Below are positions 56,335 to 64,000 of a DNA stretch of 64,000 nucleotides, piece after piece (within the stretch, counting starts at the first letter, position 1; the number at the start of each line of letters is the position of its first letter). The notes below the pieces were generated by a model. The model worked only from the letters and a program-made list of their open reading frames with translations. It was not told the origin of the DNA and made no database searches. Origin of the DNA: Schistosoma mansoni. Taxonomy: Eukaryota; Platyhelminthes; Trematoda; Strigeidida; Schistosomatidae. Made by a program: the position numbers and the translations under genes. Location of the stretch: assembly GCF_000237925.1 (NCBI RefSeq), contig NC_031496.1:5315340-5379339 (forward strand), written 5' to 3'.

Positions 56335-59300
56335 GTAAGCCATTCTCAAGATATTTGACCTGTCAAACTTATTTTAAAAAGCGCCTACTTCTAATTTTAT
56401 TGTTATTTTAATTATACACACACTACACTTTCTCATCCAACTTCACTTTGACCACAGTAAAAATCGTTATTATTTGAATATACTGTGAAGTAGACACACG
56501 TAAAATGTTTATTTTTAACATGGATGTTTTTTGTCATGTTTTTTATCAGCTGAAAATCTATTTTCTTTGCAATTAAATGCAATGAGTTGCTAAAGTTGTC
56601 ATTAGTCTCATTTTTTCAAATCGGACCTTTTAATCCCACTGAATGAAATTGGCTTCTTCCTTTCCCTTGCTAGAATTGGAGATAGTAGTTTACGTGTCCC
56701 ACACAATGTCTGATGCTCTGATGTCCTACTGAAATCCACTTTTGCTTCTCAGATAATGTATGAAAACTGTTAATTACACATATTCCTGTTGAAAAACTAT
56801 ATGACTTGTAGTCTTGTGTTAGTATAAAGTTAAATTAATTTTGTAGGAATTTTTAAAATATTAGAATTAAATTCCCAAATAAATGCTTTAAGATAGGTGT
56901 GCCGAAGAAATATGGCATAATTTCTTTAAAAGTCACTATTTAATTCACGGAGTATCAGAATACAGTTTTTCACTTCACAACCAAAGGACGGAATGTCATC
57001 GGTGAAAGGCAAAAGAAAGCATCTTCACCATTTTATTGTATCTCCTTGTGATAATTAGGAGTATTTGAATTATATTACAAACTGGGAATCCCAGAAATAA
57101 CGCGATTTAATCAAGAAGTATTAAATTAGCACAAACGGACGTATTGTATTTGGAATTCGAAACCAGGCAGTCATCAGGTACAAAGGAATCATTAGTTCAT
57201 ACAAACTTCACACTTCTTTTTTCAGTAAGTCCCTCTCATATTTGAAATACAAGCTCATAGTTTGGATGCCAATTGACTTTCTCTATATGTCAGAAAAATT
57301 GACTAAAATTCCGTAACTTTTGATTTTCATTTTTAAATAAATGGCCTAGTATACCTTAACAAATCAGTCATATTTATTAGATTTATTGCTTACAAAGAGT
57401 TGTTGATTGATCAAATGATAGCTGACGGAGTCATAAATCTTCGAAAAAATGAACTGTTCATCAATGCAAACCGGATCAACATAGAAGATAAATATATTAC
57501 GAGATTTTGTAATCTAGTAGCAATCGACCATGAATCTGATGGTAATCTAGTTTGGATAGAAAACAAAATTTCATCCCTTATTCAGTACTACTCTTAAAGT
57601 TACTGGAAATTTAGATTTGGAATACTTCTACTCAAACGTTTAAGAACATCAATAACAGTTTCTGTTTGAGAGGTTAAGCCAAAGCTATCTGTTTCTAATA
57701 ATATTCTTTTTGCACAATGCACTGGTGATGGTTAATTTCCACAACTTTACTTTTATTCTCTCAAAACTAGTTAAAACAAAAATTCAACTGTTTATGTAGT
57801 AGTTAATGCCTCTTACATAAAACTTAAAGCAATTCGTTTGAACATGTCTTCACCTAATGAAGGAAAATAAACCACCTATACAAAAGCTTTTAGCTCGACC
57901 AGGTTGTGCAACGTAACAACAAATGACAAACTTCGATGCTTTATTACAAGCCTCAAAGCAACTCGTGGAGATACATAGTCGCCCAGTGAGTTATGAAAGT
58001 TGACTATGTGATCTACCTTATATTTCATCTGGGAATGATTCGATTTCAGACAAGAAGTTGTAGCTATATTTAATTTGATTAAACTTTGTAGTTTAGAAAA
58101 TACAATTGTTTACAACCTATTTTGTTAAATATTTGCCAAACACCATAATAAGTAAGTAAAAAATCATGTGGGATACACTCTTTTATATGTCTAAATGTGT
58201 AGGTAAAATTCACTTGAGTGGATAATAAAACTGCCTCAGATGAAATTAGAACACTGGGCTTCTAATTTGAGCACAAAAAGTTTGAAAACAGAGAAGGTGC
58301 TTTGCAAATCTGGTCACTGAATCCTGACCGCTTAAGAAAAAACAAACCTCTTAATTCATATTGCTGAAGCATTAAAAAATTTTGATTATTTAATCAAATC
58401 GAATTATTGCTTATACGTACTAGTATTTAGACAGATACCTTTAAACAGCCTCATCTAAGATATGTCCCACAACAAGAACTTTATCCAAAAGTTATTGAGT
58501 TTTGTTGTTAGCATTTCCCTCCCATGTCAAGCGTTGGTTAGCTCTGTTTATATCACTGTGTGATATTTATAGATTAAAAGTGATGCTCTACACCATAACA
58601 GACCGTTGTCAGCTTTTGCACTCCGCGGCATTACAGAAAGAGGCAATAATAAACCGATTAAATTTGAAAAATGTTTACAAAAGACTGAACACACATCAAT
58701 GAATGCGATGTTATTTCTTGTTATTTGGTCCTCCTCATGATGGCTATTATTAGGTAATAAGAAAGTCCATATGTTTCATACAATACAGCCTGGAAGCGAA
58801 TAGCTGATAGTAAGTAATTAATGACACTAGACTATGACTGATCGTTTATAGTATTTTAATCTAATCGGTACTTCCTAGTCCTTCAATTATCAAATTAAAT
58901 TCCACAGTTACTTCACTCCGTAACGGTGTCTAAAGCTGGGGTCAATTGCACAAAATGTAACTTCAAGCTAGCGTGACCACAATATAATATTAACCTATAG
59001 TTTTGATCATTGTCTTTTTAGGCTGCATTACGTGTTGGTCTTACAATTAGATATTTAGGTCGTAAGAAATAAAAGGATAAATTGTTTAACAAGCTAATCT
59101 TACTGATTCGACTTTTTTCTATAATTTACAAATATCTCACTACTCCAACGCTATTCACTTGTTCTCCTCTGTTTATTCACTTTATTTATCTTTCCCTGTT
59201 TATCTGCTTTAACTTGCCTGTGATGATACTGAAACCTTTTTTGTATGAAGTTCTATTTTACTATATCTATTGATAAATCGTTTTTAATAGCAACCTTATT

Positions 59301-59829
59301 TCGTTTCTCACTCCTTGTTATATTTATTTATATTACATTCCATTGTTTATTACTGTATATAATTTTTTATATGACCTTGCTAAATTTCCTATTATTTCCA
59401 TTACTTTATTTATGTTTATGTATCTACTGTAAAAAAATGGAGTTCATATATGTTTTAGTAAGTATACTTTTGTTACAAGTGGACACACCCAATTTTTCAT
59501 TTTAATTTTATCACCCAGCATTCTTTTCGCTGACCCAGTTTTTCAACCAGTTATTCTTCACACTGAAAATCACGTGAAATAGTGTATTCTTCATATGTTA
59601 AAAGTTAGTTACTTATTTATTCTTTAAGACCTTAAATGCTTTCCCACATCAATAATATTATTGATATACAGAAATGTGTATATGTAGGAATTAATAATAA
59701 TAAATATTGTGTGGAATATTTATGGGACTGATTGAATCGTCGAATATTTGACGTTTTTTTCTAATATCTTTGCAGATTTAAAAAAGGAAAGCTTGTTTAC
59801 CTTATAAAGAAATTTACGAAACAATATGC
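56335..59829. other. Presumed MAPK15 intron 4, no exon recognised
   Basis: AT-rich sequence. A 65-codon frame at 57400-57597 (preceded by a possible acceptor) has no motif and does not match MAPK15. Frames at 59082-59505 are low-complexity hydrophobic translations of T-rich DNA. Confidence 0.5.
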
Positions 59830-61840
59830 ATATTTACATTCTTACTCTGCGTTGTACCTCAAGGTCTTGCCTTTTCCCTTGTGCATGCTGAGGCCTACTG
59901 CTGTAGAGGCTGGTACTACACTGTCTATCTTCACCTGCATTTTCGCTGTGTATGGGACAGGAGAGTTAGATCATCTGAGAAGTCCGAATCGTCCAACTGC
60001 ATCCAAGTTGTCCATTATATTCCATGCTTCGCCTGGAAGGTGAAGGTTTTTGAACTCCAGTCGGCCACCAGAAAAAAGAGAAAGCAGACTTATCTGACAC
60101 CGGTTTTCGCTTAGAACGGATCTGTAAGCTGGCCTCCATGCACCGCTTTGCAGTGTAGTCTGTCGTATGAATTCTGTATAATGTTGACGATATTCTCAGG
60201 TACACCATGGTGTCGGATAAGACTAGATAAGGTCCTCATATCCAACCTGTAAATACTTTCTCACAGTCAAAAAAGTCGATGTATGGTGACGAGTTCAACA
60301 ATGATCCGTAATGTTGCAATTTATTCGGTACACAACTAATTCTTACAGCATCCAGCCTATTGATCTCGAAGCTGGGCGTCTGCTGAATCTCTCATCCGGT
60401 TCAGCAACACACTAATGAAAACCTTCCCTGGTACCGACAGTAGTGTGATCCCCATGTAGTTCCCGCACTTACTAAGATTTTCTTCCTTTGGTATCCTGAT
60501 AATTTATCTTTCCTTTCAGTCTGATGGTAATTGTTCTTCCTCTCAAATTTTTCTGAAGAGAACATGAAGCGTCTTAGCAGTTACCTCTGTGTCTGACATA
60601 ATTGTCTTATGTGTTATGATGTATGGTTCTGCTGCTTACAGACTTGATTTATCTGATGGCCATAGTGATGTCCTCCAGTTGTTCTCAATGATAGTCACTT
60701 CTTTTTTGATTAGATCTTGTAAGGCTTGGAACCTGTTTTTGAGAGTTATCTTGAATACGTTGAGTTTGTCAGTATCTCTAAGCAAGGTTGTACTAAACCT
60801 CTGTAATGCTGCTCCTCCAGTTGTTTATTGCTTCTTTAGCTTCAGTTTCATCTTAGCAAACATCATGTGGCGATCTGAAGCTATACCAGCTCCTCTCCTG
60901 GTTTTCACGTTTTCCATTGACCTTGTGAATATTTTTTTGAAACAGATATGATCGATCTGATTCTCTGTAGTGTGACCCAGTGAGACGCATTCAGCTTTGT
61001 GTATGTGTTTGTGGGGGGATATTGTGTCATCTATAATCAATTTGTTGAACACAAATAGATTCTCAAATCTCTCACCATTCTCATTCCTTTCTCTTAGTCC
61101 ATATCGTCCAGTGATATCTTCATGTCCAGTATTTTTCATCCCGACCTTCGCGTTTAGATCTCCCATCAGGATAGTCAGATCCTTTCCTGAGCGCTTCTCT
61201 ACGATCGACTGCAGTCTCCCATAAAACTGATCTTTATCATCTTCATTGCTATCGCTGGTGGGTGCATAACATTGGATAACATTCATTGTGATCCCCTCCT
61301 TTGTTTTAAAGGATGCTTTGATGATCCTGGAATGATAAGATTCCCATCCTATAAGTGCTTTACATGCTTCTCTGGACAGCATCAGAGCAACTCCCTTCGT
61401 GTTTGGAGTATTTTCTTCTTTGTTACCGGAATACAACAACATTTCTGTCGAAGCTAATCCTTTCTATCCAGCATGGGTCTAACGGGTTTCACTTATTCCG
61501 AGAACCGCCAAGTTGTATCTCCTCATTTCCGTAGCTATTTGATTGGTTCTTCTGGTCACCTACATTGTCTGGATATCCCATGTATCTATACTAATTGTCG
61601 CTCTGGTTGTTAGAGAGGATATCGGTCTCGTGAATTCAGAAGAATCTCGGCTTTCACTATGAACGTCATAATTTTTCTAAATGGAGATCCTTCAACTGCC
61701 AGGGTGGAGTTTCAACGGTTTAATTTGTTGAATCTGGTTAAGGTTTTTTAGTAATGTTGTTTTCTATGGGATGGGGTGGCTGACTCCATCCTCAACCCTC
61801 CTGGTTTACTCGGGCTTGGGTCCTGGATTAACCATAGAAG
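59830..61840 (-). mobile_element. SR2-like RTE LINE, 3'-truncated and internally deleted
   Basis: Minus strand: a 5' leader to about 61460, then a long open endonuclease frame at 60825-61442 ([43 protein letters not shown], all typical of RTE apurinic-type endonucleases). A linker and RT pieces follow (VTAKTLHVLFRKI, GITLLSVPGKVF, MRTLSSLIRHHGVPENIVNI, FSDDLTLLSHT). A block of the linker is missing near 60660. Coding stops abruptly near 59835 in GLNIHKGKTK-like sequence, so the C-terminal domain and tail are absent. Stops occur in the RT part. Its endonuclease is the source-type match for the piece at 23.3-24.1 kb. Confidence 0.88.
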
Positions 61841-63258
61841 GGCTACAGGCTGAGTTAAATAGTCTTCTTAATAGTCTGAATATGTGACATATGATCATGA
61901 TATTCCACTTTCTCTTCCAAATCAGGTGGAATGGGCTATAAAACTGCAGCCGGATTCTCACAACCATAAATTTAAGTGTTCAAACGCACGATAGGAAAAA
62001 TGTGAATGTGTAAGGTTGAGCGACATCTTAGTTTTTGACTAGATAACGTAAGAGTATATTTTGGAAAACAGATACAAGTAACTATGCCGATTGAAGTCAT
62101 TTCTCTTGGCCAGGCTTTTGAGTGGAATCCGTGAGATAACTAGAGTATTTGGTTGAGGAAGAAGCAACGAGATGCAGAGCGTAATACGAGAATCCAAATT
62201 TATTCATTCTGAGGCTTAAACATCATGTTATTCTAAATACTTGATTCCGATTTTTCACTTATTCCTTTAGCTTGATTCTATCAATTGTATATCGCTGTTG
62301 GTAATCAATATCTTGACTCATCTATTGTCGTTTCCTTCGCTTCGCTTTTGTATCGGTCGCTTTTTAGTGTACAAGATTCTTAGAATGATATAAGGTACAC
62401 GGTTTGAACCACATTTAAAGAGAAAAAGTAGAACTTATCAGACAGTTACTATCAGTACTTTTTAATAGTTGATATTTTTGTAGTATTTGGTGCTGAACGA
62501 ATGTGACATGACAGGTTATTCGGTTTGCAAATAAAATAAGGATTTAACGACTCACCAACTGTACTTTAAGTAGAAGGTTCATTATCTGTAATACTAGATG
62601 GAATTTTGGTCCGACGACGTAATTCATAACCAATAAAAAAGCATAGATAGGAAATGATTTAGTAAGTCTAATTTCCTCACATGTCTTTAAGCCAGATAAA
62701 TTGTGAGGACTGTTAAAATGAAGCAAAGGGGGTATAGAATTTAAAATTGTAACATACCTTTACCTTGATATTTTGTGTAATAAGTAAAACAAATATATAA
62801 CAACCGCGAAATTTTGAGAATTGCCGAAAATGGTTCCCATTATAAATCAGTCTTGTTCGGGAAACTATAAATGAAGACTAAATTATCGTCGAGAACGTAT
62901 CCACCTATTTTTTCTTACTCGTTCGTAAGATATGCTTATAGCCCCCAAAAAAGTCGCTTCTAAATCTGGGGTGTAAAAATCAACCCATTAATTAAGATTA
63001 TTCAACAAAATCAGTTTATGATACAAAATTTCTTGTTATCTAGCGTTTTTTTCGATCATCTAAGACCTAACTCTTTATGACTGTTCTCATACTAATTCTT
63101 GTCGTAAAATAAAATATCTACTTATATCCATTAATATAATTGTATAATTTTACTTTTAAGTTCTTTTAGAAAGAGTTGCTCTTCACTACAGAGTGCAAGT
63201 TATGTTGTGGTTATATTATGTTAAAGATTTTCAAATACTAAACAGAGTTATAAATTTT
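61841..63258. other. Non-coding stretch, nothing recognised
   Basis: No exon, RNA gene or named repeat was seen here. Confidence 0.45.
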
Positions 63259-63557
63259 CATAGTTGAAATCATAAGTCAATTGAAGCCAGACCACCATGG
63301 AGAGCCTGGAAGCACTGGACAGCCGTTTCGTCCTATTACGGGATCCCTCAGAAGTGCGCATCCACGATCCCGCACCCGCGAGATTCGAACCCAGGACCTA
63401 CCAGCTTCGCGCTGGAGCACTTAACCGATAGACCACTGAGCCGGCATCCAACGGTGTTAATGTCTAACTTCAACTGATCCATAATAGGACGAAACGGCCT
63501 TCCAGTGCTTCCAGGTTTTCCATGGTGGTTTTCAATTGACTCATGATTTCAACTATG
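63259..63557. mobile_element. Second palindromic double SINE, central deletion
   Basis: The same composite as at 21054-21572. A reverse SINE arm (63259-63460) with B-box (GATTCGAACCC) and hammerhead region is followed by the same spacer start (TGTCTAACTTCAACTGATCC). This jumps directly into the 3' end of a forward arm (ATAATAGGACGAAACGGCC, TCCAGTGCTTCCAGG). The outer ends CATAGTTGAAA/TTTCAACTATG are again inverted. In the left arm the core reads CTGAGGG rather than CTGAGGA, so that ribozyme is probably inactive; the right arm keeps only half a core. Confidence 0.8.
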
Positions 63558-64000
63558 AAAATACTGAAATATCCACAAAAACCCCTTCAGAATTATAAAT
63601 GCCCAGTCTGTTCATCAGAGTGGGAAGATATATCTTTTCCCCTAAAACTGAGCATCCGTTTGATTTAATTATATCTTAGCTTTCAGACCAGATTTTATGG
63701 ACATTCAGTTTTCATAGTGTACCATCGTTATAGTTATCGTCTACATTTTTGGATCAACGAAGTTTAATTTATTTAAATTGATTTTAAGTTACAGAAACCT
63801 GTTTGTATCTGAATTTTAGCTGTCATATTATTATCTAATGATTCTTTTACACCTAGTCTATCATAAATTTGACTATTCGAGAGGAAAATTATGGGATGCA
63901 TTTAAATTAAAAGAGCGATGAACAGTAGTATTCCAGTATTTAGTTTTGCATAAACCTACACGAGTGATGATTTGAGTGATCCTCAACCTCACTTAACTGA
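63558..64000. other. Right edge, nothing recognised
   Basis: AT-rich sequence with no recognised exon or repeat, beyond a short CCACAAAAACCCCTT flank shared with the double SINE at 21.6 kb. Confidence 0.45.

Noticed and set aside
57400-57597. A MAPK15 exon
   Set aside because: The peptide has no kinase motif, does not continue the HRDLK block, and ends in a stop after 65 codons.
59082-59505. Membrane-protein gene suggested by hydrophobic open frames
   Set aside because: The hydrophobicity comes from T-rich low-complexity DNA; frames overlap and no family motif is visible.
1-64000. CRISPR arrays, operons or prokaryotic islands
   Set aside because: No regularly spaced direct repeats and no bacterial gene organisation; exons, introns and repeats are all of metazoan type.

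Overview
The window comes from a eukaryotic genome, almost certainly a blood fluke of the genus Schistosoma. The evidence is an AT-rich, repeat-laden sequence, host exons separated by TE-filled introns, a kinase gene whose first introns are only 31-33 bp, and repeats typical of schistosomes: RTE (SR2-like) and CR1-like LINEs, an Smα-type repeat with hammerhead-ribozyme sequence and pol III boxes, and Merlin DNA transposons. All family names come from reading translated motifs and from memory; no database search was run.

Three host genes can be read. (1) At 2952-4396 (+) lies a two-exon gene for an Sgf11/ATXN7L3-type subunit of the SAGA deubiquitinase module. (2) At 6653-37311 (-) lies a 13-exon gene for a heparan-sulfate N-deacetylase/N-sulfotransferase (NDST). 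Every splice phase agrees, giving an inferred protein of 1001 residues from signal anchor to C-terminal cysteine loop. (3) From 55819 (+) come the first four exons of a MAPK15 (ERK7/8)-like kinase, through HRDLK; its remaining exons were not found before the window ends. Genes 1 and 2 converge. The 37.3-55.8 kb interval between genes 2 and 3 has no recognisable host gene and is mostly decayed transposons.

The mobile DNA falls into layers. The NDST introns carry a decayed RTE with a neighbouring tailed repeat (7.5-10.5 kb), a tRNA-derived SINE (14.4 kb), an Smα repeat and a BEL/Pao integrase fossil (15.9-16.7 kb), an RTE copy with a second RTE inserted into it in reverse (18.0-20.9 kb), a palindromic double SINE with one intact hammerhead core (21.05-21.57 kb), a 5'-end-only RTE piece close to a splice donor (23.3-24.1 kb), an RTE whose catalytic aspartates are deleted (25.9-28.9 kb) and a Merlin MITE with a 9-bp target duplication (32.8 kb). 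The intergenic block holds an internally deleted Merlin, a CACTA-like transposase remnant split by another repeat, two nearly identical ~0.68 kb inverted repeats about 3.7 kb apart, and LINE remnants. A further RTE and a second palindromic double SINE lie downstream of the MAPK15 exons.

The strongest observations for follow-up are the inverted-dimer SINE unit with hammerheads (seen twice), the nested self-insertion of an RTE with its target duplication, the shared loss of the reverse-transcriptase aspartate pair in two RTE copies, and the 680-bp inverted repeats.
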